From: JABJOR01 sp965603075
GTDB lineage: Bacteria; Pseudomonadota; Alphaproteobacteria; Rhodospirillales; Casp-alpha2
Assembly (NCBI GenBank): GCA_965603075.1
Contig: CBFDBO010000001.1
Coordinates: 1-64,000, forward strand
Length of the DNA stretch: 64,000 nt
Reading direction: 5' to 3'
Shown here piece by piece: positions 1 to 8,013 of this stretch. Position 1 is the first letter of the stretch; the number at the start of each line of letters is the position of its first letter. The position numbers and the translations under genes are program-made. Below the pieces are notes generated by a model. The model saw only the letters and a list, made by a program, of their open reading frames with translations. It was not told the origin of the DNA and made no database searches.

Positions 1-55
1 CAATGGTGCCAATGTTGCAATGCGGTTTATTTCGTTCAAACTTTTCTTTGGCCAT
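1..55 (-). CDS. tuf: Elongation factor Tu, N-terminal fragment (runs off the window)
   Basis: The reverse strand from the ATG at 55 reads MAKEKFERNKPHCNIGTIG, the highly conserved start of EF-Tu, the GTPase that delivers aminoacyl-tRNA to the ribosome. Only 18 codons lie inside the window, so no GTP-binding motif beyond the first strand can be checked. It sits downstream of tRNA-Tyr and tRNA-Gly on the same strand, the familiar tRNA-tuf arrangement, and is probably expressed from the promoter upstream of tRNA-Tyr. Confidence 0.95.
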   Translation of the reverse strand, partial: MAKEKFERNKPHCNIGTI

Positions 56-165
56 GATATCGCTCTCTCAATCCTGGAACGTTTAAAATTCAATCCGTCA
101 TTATCCTTATAACAACGGCATCACTCTTATTTTTTGCGTGCCCCGCCTCTTTCTTTCGAAAGAAG

Positions 166-239
166 TGGAGCGGGTGAAGGGAATCGAACCCTCGTATTCA
201 GCTTGGAAGGCTGCTGCTCTACCATTGAGCTACACCCGC
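166..239 (-). tRNA. tRNA-Gly (anticodon TCC)
   Basis: A cloverleaf can be drawn on the reverse strand. The acceptor stem GCGGGTG pairs with CACCCGC, the D arm is GCTC/GAGC, and the anticodon loop CTTCCAA carries TCC. The T arm has GGTTCGATTCC and CCA is encoded at 166-168. It is 74 nt with CCA. It lies between tRNA-Tyr and tuf. A 14-bp palindrome, TTCTTTCGAAAGAA (151-164), follows directly and may be a processing or pausing hairpin. Confidence 0.97.
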
Positions 240-317
240 CCATCGCAAAAACGTCTAGGGTAATACGGTGTTTTCCATACTGCCCAAAACGTTAAAAAAC
301 CCCGGAAAACCGGGAGA

Positions 318-403
318 TGGTGGAGGGAGTAGGATTCGAACCTACGTAGACGTACGTCAGCGGGTTTACAGCCCGCCCCCTTTAGCCACTCGGGCATCCC
401 TCC
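318..403 (-). tRNA. tRNA-Tyr (anticodon GTA)
   Basis: The reverse strand gives an 86-nt class II tRNA. The acceptor is GGAGGGA/TCCCTCC, the anticodon loop contains GTA within CTGTAAA, there is a long variable arm (ACGTACGTC region), the T loop is GGTTCGAATCC, and CCA is encoded. It is the first gene of the leftward tRNA-Tyr / tRNA-Gly / tuf transcript. A short CCCGG-AAAA-CCGGG hairpin separates it from tRNA-Gly. Confidence 0.97.
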
Positions 404-447
404 GATATATCTTTTATCGGCCTCGCTGGCTAGGGCGAGGAGGCTGA

Positions 448-475
448 AATATGAGCAATTCCCATGACTTGTCAA
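448..475 (-). promoter_or_regulatory. Sigma-70 promoter for tRNA-Tyr/tRNA-Gly/tuf
   Basis: The reverse strand has a perfect -35 TTGACA (470-475), a 16-base spacer and CATATT (448-453) as -10. This would start transcription near 441, about 38 bases before tRNA-Tyr. The transcribed spacer carries an inverted repeat (CCTCGC ... GCGAGG, 421-440). The -35 is directly preceded by phased A/T tracts (481-513). Assignment is by eye. Confidence 0.6.
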
Positions 476-480
476 CTCCT

Positions 481-513
481 TATCAAACAATTTTCAAACT
501 ATTTTCAAACTAT
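481..513 (-). repeat. Three 11-bp A/T-tract repeats upstream of the tRNA promoter (UP-element-like)
   Basis: Three consecutive 11-base units of the type TTTCAAACTAT lie at 481-491, 492-502 and 503-513; the first is degenerate. They sit immediately upstream of the -35 of the leftward tRNA/tuf promoter. An 11-base period puts the A/T tracts on one DNA face, which is what an RNA polymerase alpha-CTD (UP) element or a bend would need. The function is inferred from position. Confidence 0.5.
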
Positions 514-627
514 TTTGTTTTCGCTCCATTTGAGCATTTTATTTCCGTTATTTTTCTGCAATGACCTACAGACAAATACGCCATCCATGATATACAGCAT
601 GTTATAGTGGAAGACAGGAATGTTCAT

Positions 628-1485
628 ATGGTAAAAAGCAAGCAATCACGACATAAATTTAAGAATCAAAAGGGTCGTAATGATCGTGATTCGGACGCTG
701 GGTTTGATCAAAGCAAATCAAACGCTCGTAGTTCAGGACCCAAGAATCAATCTTGGCTGTTTGGCAATCATGCGGTTTATGCGGCCATTAACAACCCGCA
801 ACGCACCTGTCATCGATTATTAGTAACCGCTGAGGCGAGAAAGGATGTTGATCCCATACTGGCGCACGCCGCGTCAGAAGGACTGTCCCGCCCCGCTCCA
901 GAAGTCGTGGACCGTGGCACCATCAATCAAACCTTACCAGAAGGCGCAGTTAATCAAGGCATCGCCATGGAAGTCGCCCCCCTGCCCGCCCTTGAGTTAG
1001 AAGATCTATGCAAAGATTTGTCGGGTCGCGATCAAGCCTTGGTGGTCATTATCGATCAAGGTACCGACCCCCGCAATATCGGCGCGGTGATGCGTTCGGC
1101 CTGTGCGTTTGGGGCAAGCGCGGTGGTTGTTCAAGATCGCAACGCCCCGGAAGCCACAGGAACCATGGCAAAAGCAGCCTCTGGCGCGCTTGAAACCCTG
1201 CCGTTGATCAGGGTGATCAATCTATCTCGTTCAATGGAATTACTGAATGGGGCCGGATTTTGGTCCGTTGGTCTGGCCGGAGAAAGTGACGTTCCCCTCC
1301 AGAGTATGGAGTGGCCTGATAAAACGGCTCTTATTTTGGGTTCTGAAGGCAAAGGGATGCGTCGCTTGGTTCAAGAGAATTGTGACTTTGTCACCAAAAT
1401 CCCCATGACAGATGATATGGAGAGCTTGAATTTATCAAATGCCGCAGCCATTGCGCTTTATGAAATCTTCAGAAAACGTCAATAA
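628..1485 (+). CDS. rlmB: 23S rRNA 2'-O-methyltransferase, TrmH/RlmB type (SPOUT)
   Basis: A SPOUT methyltransferase of the TrmH family, most like RlmB, which methylates the ribose of G2251 in 23S rRNA using SAM. A Lys/Arg-rich N-terminal tail (about 40 residues) is followed by a substrate-binding domain starting SWLFGNHAVYAA. The three TrmH motifs follow: DPRNIGAVMRSACAFGA, LGSEGKGMRRL and NLSNAAAIALYE, which form the SAM-binding knot. An in-frame GTG lies at 607; I chose the ATG at 628 because the extra seven residues add nothing conserved. The length (285 aa) fits RlmB. It is divergent from the tRNA/tuf transcript and convergent with the next small gene. RlmB versus another TrmH paralogue cannot be settled by eye. 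Confidence 0.88.
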   Translation: MVKSKQSRHKFKNQKGRNDRDSDAGFDQSKSNARSSGPKNQSWLFGNHAVYAAINNPQRTCHRLLVTAEARKDVDPILAHAASEGLSRPAPEVVDRGTINQTLPEGAVNQGIAMEVAPLPALELEDLCKDLSGRDQALVVIIDQGTDPRNIGAVMRSACAFGASAVVVQDRNAPEATGTMAKAASGALETLPLIRVINLSRSMELLNGAGFWSVGLAGESDVPLQSMEWPDKTALILGSEGKGMRRLVQENCDFVTKIPMTDDMESLNLSNAAAIALYEIFRKRQ

Positions 1486-1498
1486 AGCACAATAAATT

Positions 1499-1735
1499 TC
1501 AATTTTCTAAAGGCTGATCGGCATTTAACGCATCAAGCAAGCTTTGCTCTTTTTGTTTTGCCCGTTTTTCACCTATGGATTTTTTACGCGCTGAACAAGC
1601 CGTGCAATCGATACTATCGATCAATCCATCAAGAACAGCGTTGCGTTTGTGTTGTTGCCACTGTTCATAGCCATAGAATCCACTCCCCGTTAGGATTACA
1701 ACAGCCAACAATATCATGAATTTACGACGTGCCAC
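1499..1735 (-). CDS. Small membrane-anchored hypothetical protein
   Basis: About 78 residues. A basic start (VARRKF) is followed by one hydrophobic segment, MILLAVVILTGSGFYGY, then a charged, helix-prone tail with a CTAC pair and many Lys/Glu. This looks like a single-pass inner-membrane protein with a cytoplasmic N-terminus. I favour the GTG at 1735, which has a GAG six bases upstream; a TTG at 1765 and an ATG at 1717 are alternatives. It is convergent with rlmB (13-base gap). I do not recognise the family. The membrane segment is the main support for it being real. Confidence 0.45.
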   Translation of the reverse strand: MARRKFMILLAVVILTGSGFYGYEQWQQHKRNAVLDGLIDSIDCTACSARKKSIGEKRAKQKEQSLLDALNADQPLEN

Positions 1736-1855
1736 GGTGTTCTCAACTTTATACAACAAGATCAATTATTGCTTTTTATCAGCTGTTTAAGGACAGTTCA
1801 AACCGGGAGTTTTCTTAAATTCATTAAAAAAAATCAAAAATCGACAAACAACCCC

Positions 1856-1884
1856 TTGCAGCAAGGCAAATGTCTCTATATACG
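1856..1884 (+). promoter_or_regulatory. Sigma-70 promoter for tRNA-Thr
   Basis: TTGCAG (1856-1861), a 17-base spacer and TATACG (1879-1884) predict a start near 1891, 15 bases before the mature tRNA-Thr. Position and spacing are good and the -10 is imperfect. Confidence 0.5.
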
Positions 1885-1905
1885 GTGGCGTTAAGAAAAT
1901 GGTGT

Positions 1906-1981
<76 letters not shown>

Positions 1982-1999
1982 TTTCTTATCTTAAATACG

Positions 2000-2035
2000 G
2001 GACTTAGCTGGAAACAGTTAGGTCCTTTTCTTTTT
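2000..2035 (+). terminator. Rho-independent terminator of tRNA-Thr
   Basis: An 11-bp stem (GGACTTAGCTG pairing with CAGTTAGGTCC, two G-T wobbles) is closed by a GAAA tetraloop and followed by TTTTCTTTTT. Confidence 0.85.
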
Positions 2036-2224
2036 AATAACTATTCAGATAACAAATTAGCTGAATAAAAAGAATCAATTTCATAGCCTTTATATAACAA
2101 TTTCAGATTTTCCCATAATGAGAAACAAGGGAGGGTATTTGCTGTGCTTTCTCTATTTGAGAAATTAAATGAGAAAAAATATATCGTAATACATATAAAC
2201 AGAGGAAAACCGGCCTTTTGAGAC

Positions 2225-2239
2225 TGGCATGGTTGTTGC
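2225..2239 (+). promoter_or_regulatory. Candidate sigma-54 (RpoN) promoter
   Basis: TGGCATGGTTGTTGC matches the -24/-12 consensus TGGCACG-N4-TTGC at all invariant GG and GC positions with correct spacing. Transcription would start near 2251, about 40 bases before the ATG of the small membrane peptide at 2290. No activator gene is adjacent, so this rests on motif and position. Confidence 0.45.
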
Positions 2240-2289
2240 GATTTAATCCGTAGAGACTTTTTATCTACATAATATACGGAGTTCAAATC

Positions 2290-2403
2290 ATGGATGTTTC
2301 CTTAATACAAAACCTAATCATTGGTGTTACTGCCCTTTCCGTATTTATAACAATCACCCTTTTTGCGTTTGTTAAATTTGAAAAGAATTTTATGTCATTC
2401 TAA
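2290..2403 (+). CDS. 37-residue single-pass membrane micropeptide
   Basis: A short open frame with a well placed ribosome site (GGAG at 2278-2281, eight bases before the ATG). It encodes MDVSLIQNL, then a hydrophobic stretch of about 20 residues, then a short basic/acidic tail ending KNFMSF. It lies about 40 bases downstream of a sigma-54-like promoter. A weak inverted repeat (TAAATTGG ... CCAATTTA) follows the stop. It resembles regulatory micropeptides that bind membrane enzymes, but I know no family for it. It is convergent with the MarC gene. Confidence 0.42.
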   Translation: MDVSLIQNLIIGVTALSVFITITLFAFVKFEKNFMSF

Positions 2404-2453
2404 ATTGGGATAGATTTGATTAAATCCTCTTGCTCCAATTTAACAACGTTCTT

Positions 2454-3080
2454 CTAGATCATAAACACTTCCCGCAGACCATCCGTTATAAATTGCACAG
2501 ACAAGGCCGTTAGGATAATGCCGAGCAGTCTTGTGATTACGGCCGTGATGGTTTTACCAAGTTTACGTTCTATAAGCGCCCCCAGCATGTACAAAACCAT
2601 ACACACCAGCATTACCCCCCCTAGGGCGAGGTTCACCACGATCTGAGCTTGCACATCACCTGATTGCGCGCTCATGAGCAACATGATCGAAGCGATGGCC
2701 CCGGGGCCTGCTAAAAGAGGCATCGCTAGAGGACAAACGGATATGTCATCGGGGGATGTTGTATTATGTAATTGTTCTGCTGTTTGGGATTTACGGTTAT
2801 TGCGGCGCTCAAAAATCATCTCGAACCCGATGAAGCCTAACATGACCCCCCCGGCGATGCGGAAAGATGCTAAATCAATTCCGAGAAAATCAAGGAATGT
2901 TGCGCCAAACCAAGCAAAGAAAGTTAGCACAAGAAAAGCAATAAAAGTACCTTTCATTGCCATAATACGTTGATATTTCGAGGGCGTGTTTTGAGTTAAC
3001 GCCATGAAAATGGGTACATTCCCAATGGGGTCGATCACAACAAACATCGAAATAAATGCAGTAATTACAATCTCATACAT
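2454..3080 (-). CDS. MarC-family integral membrane protein
   Basis: 208 residues with about six transmembrane segments. It shows the MarC signature start (FISMFVVIDPIGNVPIFMALT) and a second characteristic stretch, CPLAMPLLAGPGAIAS, in the middle. MarC/YchE proteins sit in the inner membrane and resemble LysE/RhtB transporters; their substrate is unsettled and the old link to antibiotic resistance has not held up. The gene is apparently monocistronic, 45 bases upstream-adjacent to the sulfatase-like gene start region but transcribed in the same direction as that operon. Length is normal for the family. Confidence 0.9.
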   Translation of the reverse strand: MYEIVITAFISMFVVIDPIGNVPIFMALTQNTPSKYQRIMAMKGTFIAFLVLTFFAWFGATFLDFLGIDLASFRIAGGVMLGFIGFEMIFERRNNRKSQTAEQLHNTTSPDDISVCPLAMPLLAGPGAIASIMLLMSAQSGDVQAQIVVNLALGGVMLVCMVLYMLGALIERKLGKTITAVITRLLGIILTALSVQFITDGLREVFMI

Positions 3081-3125
3081 TATTTAGTTAATCCAAAACA
3101 TCAGCGTAACCCATCTTTAAGCGCA

Positions 3126-4676
3126 TTAAGATGAGCGTAATCCAGATAATAATTCACCATTTTCCGCGCGGTGGAAATTCGTTAGCCCCGGTTCATCATG
3201 TTGCATTCGCCAGCTTAACATTTTCTGAGCGTACTCCAGCATAATGGATTGGTGATCCGCACTCGTTGCCAAATTTTCAAACTCATTGGGGTCTTCTTCC
3301 AAATCAAATAACAACGGCGGCAAGCTCGTGAAATGGACATATTTATAACGTTCGCCGCGGATAATATTAACCGTGCAATCTTTCATGCGTATATCTAGCG
3401 GTGGGGTATCCTCTTTTCCATCAAAGGGGCCTCTGAGATCAAATTCCGAATGGCATTCTTCCCGCCAATCATCCGGTGATACACCCTGACAGTAGGGCAA
3501 TAATGAACGACCATCACATTGATCGGGAATATCCAGACCCAGATTATCTATGATTGTCGGCATGATATCGACGCTTTCGGTAAAGCGATCAACCACCCTA
3601 CCCCGCGCGACATCGGCTTGTGTGCCAGGGGTGCGTATGATTAAGGGAATATGATAGGTTTGATCATAGTAGCCATATTTAGCAAACATCCAATGGTCGC
3701 CCATTTGTTCGCCGTGGTCGGATGTAAAGACGACCAAAGTATCGTCGTAGGTACCCTCAGATTTCAAATAATTAATTAAACGTCCAACTTGGTCATCGAC
3801 TTCGCTCATCATCCCATAATAAGTCGCCTTGATTTGGCGTAAATCTTGATCGGTATAGGATATAACGTCACAGTCCTCGCCGTCCATAATGTGATACTTG
3901 CCATCTTGATTATACAGATAATGTTTTAACCACGGATGCTGGGCGGCTTCTTGCTCCAAAGTTTCCCGGCGTAAGGGCAGCGGCATATCCTCTGCATCAT
4001 GCAGGGCATTATAGGGCTCTGGGGCGATCCAGGGCGGATGGGGCGCAATTAGGGATAGATGGACAAACCAGGGGTCATCCTTACGTACAGAAAGGTAATT
4101 GATCGTTTCATCAACCAGAAAGGCTGTATTGCTATCCTCGGCTGTATAATTAGTCGGGGCAAAGCTTTTACCTTTTCCTGCAATCCCCGGTGCGTCCTTA
4201 TTGGGGGCAAAAATATCGGCGGGGCTGGTTGGTATGGCGTACCCCTTTTCTTTCAAACGGGCGAGCCAAGGTTTCCAATTACCTGTCAGCAACGAAACCG
4301 GCGTCATACCCGGCAATGGTTCTTCGTAAGTCTTAAGTAGCGGGTCACCCGCGGGGAACTCTCTCGGGTCTCTTGTGGTGTCGGTATAACCAAAGAGGGC
4401 GGGATCAAGCCCCGCTTTACGGGATTCTAAGGCAACATTTGTAAACCGCGCTTCGAGAGGTGTACCGTTTAATACGGAACGATGATTTTGTAAATACATG
4501 CCCGTTAACAAACAGGCTCTGGAGGGACCGCATGGTACGGCCTGAGCGTAATGCTTTTCAAATAAAACACCGTCTGCCGCCAATTGATCTAAATGGGGGG
4601 TTTTAACGTGGGGATGATTTCGCGCAGAGAGACATTCGCCTCTCCACTGATCAGCGGTAATGAAAAGTACGTTCAT
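3126..4676 (-). CDS. Sulfatase superfamily hydrolase, phosphonate monoester hydrolase-like
   Basis: 516 residues of the alkaline phosphatase/sulfatase fold. The nucleophile motif CGPSR (C49-R53) is the site converted to formylglycine, and the metal-binding Asp is in ITADQW. The C-terminal metal motif is TSDHGEQMGDH. Several stretches (HYAQAVPCGPSR, GYTDTTRDPR, CDGRSLLPY and the HFTSLPPLLFDL end) resemble rhizobial phosphonate monoester hydrolase more than choline sulfatase. It probably cleaves sulfate or phosphonate/phosphodiester monoesters. There is no signal peptide, so it acts in the cytoplasm. AGGA lies seven bases before the ATG. It is the last gene of the ABC-importer operon, 43 bases after the oppF-like gene, suggesting it acts on the imported substrate. 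The exact substrate cannot be read from sequence. Confidence 0.85.
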   Translation of the reverse strand: MNVLFITADQWRGECLSARNHPHVKTPHLDQLAADGVLFEKHYAQAVPCGPSRACLLTGMYLQNHRSVLNGTPLEARFTNVALESRKAGLDPALFGYTDTTRDPREFPAGDPLLKTYEEPLPGMTPVSLLTGNWKPWLARLKEKGYAIPTSPADIFAPNKDAPGIAGKGKSFAPTNYTAEDSNTAFLVDETINYLSVRKDDPWFVHLSLIAPHPPWIAPEPYNALHDAEDMPLPLRRETLEQEAAQHPWLKHYLYNQDGKYHIMDGEDCDVISYTDQDLRQIKATYYGMMSEVDDQVGRLINYLKSEGTYDDTLVVFTSDHGEQMGDHWMFAKYGYYDQTYHIPLIIRTPGTQADVARGRVVDRFTESVDIMPTIIDNLGLDIPDQCDGRSLLPYCQGVSPDDWREECHSEFDLRGPFDGKEDTPPLDIRMKDCTVNIIRGERYKYVHFTSLPPLLFDLEEDPNEFENLATSADHQSIMLEYAQKMLSWRMQHDEPGLTNFHRAENGELLSGLRSS

Positions 4677-4719
4677 ATTAATATCCTGATATGAGAGAGA
4701 GTTCGCCTATTTACGCAAA

Positions 4720-5811
4720 CTATTGAGGAACATCAAGCTCTTTCCAACGATGACAGGATACCGTGTGGTTAACAGTAATATGTTCCAATGCCGGTTCGGA
4801 TGATTTGCAAATGTCGATTGCATGAGGACACCGTGTATGGAATTTGCAACCTGAAGGGGGAGAAGCCGGGCTTGGAATTTCACCTTCCAGTTTTTGAGCC
4901 TTGCCTTTATGATCAGGGTCCAATGAGGGGATTGCTGATAACAAAGCCTTTGTATAGGGGTGTTTCGACCCTGCAAACAATTCGCGTGTTGGGGCGTTTT
5001 CAACCAATTGTCCCAAATACATCACCGCGACTTGATCACAAATATGAGCGACAACGCTTAAATCATGGCTGATAAATAAATAAGTCAGCCCCAGTTCCGT
5101 TTGTAATTCTTTCAGCAAATTCAGAACGTCAGCCTGAATAGACACATCAAGGGCCGCCACGGATTCATCGGCCACCACAAATTTCGGATTGGAAATTAAA
5201 GCTCGGGCGATTGAAATACGTTGACGCTGTCCGCCTGAAAACGCATGAGGAAAACGACGTAAGTGCTCTAAATTCAAACGACATTTAGCGGCGATAGCCC
5301 GTACTTTTTCATCGGTTTCTTCACGTGAACTGGTCAAGCCCATAAGCTCTAATGGCTCTGCCAAAATATCACGCACCGTCATACGCGGGCTTAAAGCCGC
5401 ATAGGGATCTTGAAAGATCAACTGCATGCGTTTGCGGTAATCTTTCAATTGAGCTTTGGTGATGTTTTCTAGGTTATAAGATACTTCTTCATCATGATAT
5501 TCAACATGCCCCCTAGAGATCGGTGCAGCTTTTAATAGGGCCCGACCAAAGGTGGTTTTACCGGAGCCAGACTCACCCACCAAACCAAAAAAACTTCCCC
5601 GTGGGATATCAAGAGAGATCCCCCCAACGGCGTGGACGTATTGTTTCGGACCAAACAGTGATTTGCCAAAAGGAAAGGATACCGACAGGTCATTTGTTGA
5701 AATGATAATGTCTTGTTGTTCGACCATGCTTTCTTTTTGCTCGCTCAGGGTCTTTTGTTGCTGGCTCATACTCTCTTGTTGCTCGCTCATACTCTCTTGT
5801 TGCTCGCTCAT
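4720..5811 (-). CDS. Peptide-type ABC importer ATPase, OppF/DppF-like
   Basis: ATP-binding subunit of a family-5 (peptide/nickel/opine) ABC importer. Walker A is GESGSGKTTFG, the Q-loop lies in QLIFQDPYAALSPR, the signature is FSGGQRQRISIARAL, and Walker B is FVVADE followed by SVAALD. The C-terminal oligopeptide-transporter extension contains CKFHTRCPHA, a Cys-rich motif typical of OppD/F. I place the start at the ATG at 5811, which overlaps the upstream stop (ATGA) and has GAGGAG eight bases upstream; the longer frame from 5838 is not needed. The N-terminus is unusual: five tandem heptapeptides (MSEQQES type) precede the normal start of the domain. Confidence 0.93.
   Translation of the reverse strand: MSEQQESMSEQQESMSQQQKTLSEQKESMVEQQDIIISTNDLSVSFPFGKSLFGPKQYVHAVGGISLDIPRGSFFGLVGESGSGKTTFGRALLKAAPISRGHVEYHDEEVSYNLENITKAQLKDYRKRMQLIFQDPYAALSPRMTVRDILAEPLELMGLTSSREETDEKVRAIAAKCRLNLEHLRRFPHAFSGGQRQRISIARALISNPKFVVADESVAALDVSIQADVLNLLKELQTELGLTYLFISHDLSVVAHICDQVAVMYLGQLVENAPTRELFAGSKHPYTKALLSAIPSLDPDHKGKAQKLEGEIPSPASPPSGCKFHTRCPHAIDICKSSEPALEHITVNHTVSCHRWKELDVPQ
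5707..5811 (-). repeat. Five tandem 21-bp repeats encoding an MSEQQES heptad tail
   Basis: The 5' end of the oppF-like gene is five consecutive 21-base units: 5791-5811 and 5770-5790 are identical, while 5749-5769, 5728-5748 and 5707-5727 are progressively diverged. They encode MSEQQES, MSEQQES, MSQQQKT, LSEQKES and MVEQQDI. Four of the five units begin with ATG (M), so internal starts are possible. The two identical units imply recent duplication. Confidence 0.92.
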
Positions 5812-6806
5812 ACTCGACGCTCCTCGGCCACAAAACACGAAACGCTGTGATTTGTATCAATATCAATTTTTTGGGGGCGATCAACATCGCATTTACCCGC
5901 TATGGCTTCCGGGCAACGGGTATGAAAGACACAGCCGCTAGGACGATCGAGCGGGCTTGGAATATCACCCGGAATGGCCGTCAATGGCGCGTCCATATCA
6001 TCAAGTTTAGGTAAAGCGTTCAATAAGCCTTTGGTATAAGGGTGCGCTGGATTTCGAATGACCTCCCGCACGGGACCTTGCTCGACGATACGCCCCAGAT
6101 ACATAACGGCAACTTTATCGGCTGTTTGGGCAACCACGGCTAAATCATGGGTAATAAAGACAATACCCATGCCATATTCAGCCACCAAATCCGTCATTAA
6201 TTCCAGCACCTGAGCTTGAATGGTAACGTCTAGAGCTGTGGTTGGCTCATCCGCTATCAGCAACTTAGGTTCTGTTGATAACGCCATGGCAATCATGGCG
6301 CGTTGACGCATGCCGCCGGAAAGTTCAAAGGCGTATTGCGCGAACCGTTTTTCGGCTTCAGATATACCGACCCGATCGAGCATTTCGATGGATAGCTTTT
6401 TGGCGTCCTTCTTGGTCATATTTTTATGCAAAAGGAGCTGTTCAACCATTTGATGACCGATGGTAATTGCCGGAGCAAAGCTGGCCATAGGTTCTTGAAA
6501 AATCATAGAAACCGCGCCACCACGAACCAATTTTAGTTCGTTAGCCGATTTAAGGTCGAAGACATCAACCTTTTCGTCATTGGCGGTTAAAACGATATGA
6601 CTATCATCGGAATAAACCGCATTGCCGGGATTAAGCAGCATCAACGATTTAGCGGTAACAGATTTACCAGAACCGGATTCACCCACAAGCCCCATAATTT
6701 CGCCGGGCGCAATATCAAACGATACGTTCTCTACGGCGGTGATCAGCCCTTCATCTGTTTTAAATTGAAGGGTTAGGTTTTTAACGTTAAGAAGCTGTTC
6801 ACTCAT
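5808..6806 (-). CDS. Peptide-type ABC importer ATPase, OppD/DppD-like
   Basis: The second ATPase of the importer, 332 residues. Walker A is GESGSGKSVTAKS, the Q-loop is in SMIFQEPMASFAP, the signature is LSGGMRQRAMIAMAL, Walker B is LLIADEPTTALD, and the H-loop is VFITHDLAVVA. The C-terminal extension has GCVFHTRCPEA, the OppD-type Cys motif. Its start overlaps the stop of the upstream permease (TAATG) and its stop overlaps the start of the oppF-like gene (ATGA), so translation of the three is coupled. It hydrolyses ATP on the cytoplasmic face to drive uptake. Confidence 0.95.
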   Translation of the reverse strand: MSEQLLNVKNLTLQFKTDEGLITAVENVSFDIAPGEIMGLVGESGSGKSVTAKSLMLLNPGNAVYSDDSHIVLTANDEKVDVFDLKSANELKLVRGGAVSMIFQEPMASFAPAITIGHQMVEQLLLHKNMTKKDAKKLSIEMLDRVGISEAEKRFAQYAFELSGGMRQRAMIAMALSTEPKLLIADEPTTALDVTIQAQVLELMTDLVAEYGMGIVFITHDLAVVAQTADKVAVMYLGRIVEQGPVREVIRNPAHPYTKGLLNALPKLDDMDAPLTAIPGDIPSPLDRPSGCVFHTRCPEAIAGKCDVDRPQKIDIDTNHSVSCFVAEERRV

Positions 6807-8008
6807 TATTTATGATCCGAATAAGGGTCAGCTGCATCGCGAAGGCCATCGCCAACGAACACAAATGACAACACCAATGCCATGAAGAATACGACGGGAA
6901 TGAAATACCATTGATAATTCAATAGCACATCGGCTTTGGTCACGTTTTGCAACATAACACCCAACGAATTCACAGGGTCTTTAAGTCCTAACCCAATAAA
7001 ACTAAGGGCGGTTTCGCTCAGCACCATATAGGGGAAGGAAATGACCAGATCAACAATGATATAGCTGGTAAAACTAGGTAATAGATGGCGTCTAATAACG
7101 TGCCCCGGTGAAGCACCACACAAATGAGCCGCGAGAACGTATTCTTGGTTCCGCTCCGTTAATAAATGGGTTCTGACACGTCGCGCCAAAGTGGGCCAAC
7201 CGATTAATCCCAAAATTACAGAAATAAAGAAGAACCTAAGCTCCGCACTCCATTCATCGGGAATAAACGCCGCGAGGGCCATAAACAGGGGAATTGTCGG
7301 TATGGTTCGAACCGCATCCGTAATCATCTGAATGACACTATCAAGCTTGCCGCCAAAATACCCCGATACCCCACCAATCAACAAGGCAAGAACAAAACTG
7401 ATAACCACACCGATGGTACCAACGGCAAGGGATGTATAAACAGCGTGTAGTGTACGCGAGAAGATATCTTTTCCGGGACTGTCGGTACCAAATAAATGGA
7501 TTTGACCTGTATCGACACCGAACAGGTGGATATTAGACTTGAATAATTGAAATTTCACATCAAAAGCGTCACCTGGTACATCAATTGCCAAATCGATAAA
7601 ATAGTAATCCCAACCTTGTACAAAAAATTCCAGATAACGGCGCTTGTCTCTTTCTTCCTTGCTTACCCAACGAAAGTTGGTTGCAGCAGAACGTTCGCGC
7701 CCATAAGTATAAACAAAGGGTTGGAAGGAAAACCCGCCTTCGTCCCAGAATTTTGGAATTTGAGGGGCACCGTTTTGATATTCTTTATCGCGTCCCGCAA
7801 TTGTCGGATCGTACGGTGATAAAAATGGCGCAAAAACGCCCATTAATATTAACACAATCAAGACCCGCCCGCCCCAGACTGCAGAGCGGTTGCGTTTGAA
7901 CCGAGCCCAGATTAATTGTAGCTGGCCGGCTGTGAAATAATCTTCCTTTTGTTTTTGCTCTGCAGCAGAAAGCTCATGGGTGATTGTATTCGCTGTTGTA
8001 TCTGACAT
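6806..8008 (-). CDS. Peptide-type ABC importer permease, OppC/DppC-like
   Basis: Inner-membrane permease with an N-terminal OppC region (first membrane segment near VLIVLILMGVFAPFLSPYDP). A long periplasmic insertion of about 130 residues precedes the BPD_transp_1 core, which carries the EAA-type loop EYVLAAHLCGASPGHVIRRHLLP. The start was chosen at the ATG of MSDTTAN (8008), preceded by GGGGGAT; an in-frame start at 8041 would overlap the upstream gene. The large insertion is typical of permeases that work with oversized binding proteins. It is coupled to the ATPase gene by TAATG. Confidence 0.93.
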   Translation of the reverse strand: MSDTTANTITHELSAAEQKQKEDYFTAGQLQLIWARFKRNRSAVWGGRVLIVLILMGVFAPFLSPYDPTIAGRDKEYQNGAPQIPKFWDEGGFSFQPFVYTYGRERSAATNFRWVSKEERDKRRYLEFFVQGWDYYFIDLAIDVPGDAFDVKFQLFKSNIHLFGVDTGQIHLFGTDSPGKDIFSRTLHAVYTSLAVGTIGVVISFVLALLIGGVSGYFGGKLDSVIQMITDAVRTIPTIPLFMALAAFIPDEWSAELRFFFISVILGLIGWPTLARRVRTHLLTERNQEYVLAAHLCGASPGHVIRRHLLPSFTSYIIVDLVISFPYMVLSETALSFIGLGLKDPVNSLGVMLQNVTKADVLLNYQWYFIPVVFFMALVLSFVFVGDGLRDAADPYSDHK

Positions 8009-8013
8009 CGTTA

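Noticed and set aside
230..490. 86-residue open frame on the reverse strand
   Set aside because: It runs across tRNA-Tyr and the start of tRNA-Gly and the promoter; its sequence is the translated tRNA.
2041..2286. 81-residue reverse-strand frame
   Set aside because: No ribosome site, low-complexity AT composition, and it overlaps the sigma-54-like promoter.
5707..5811. CRISPR-like array of 21-bp repeats
   Set aside because: Repeats are contiguous with no spacers, are in frame and encode protein.
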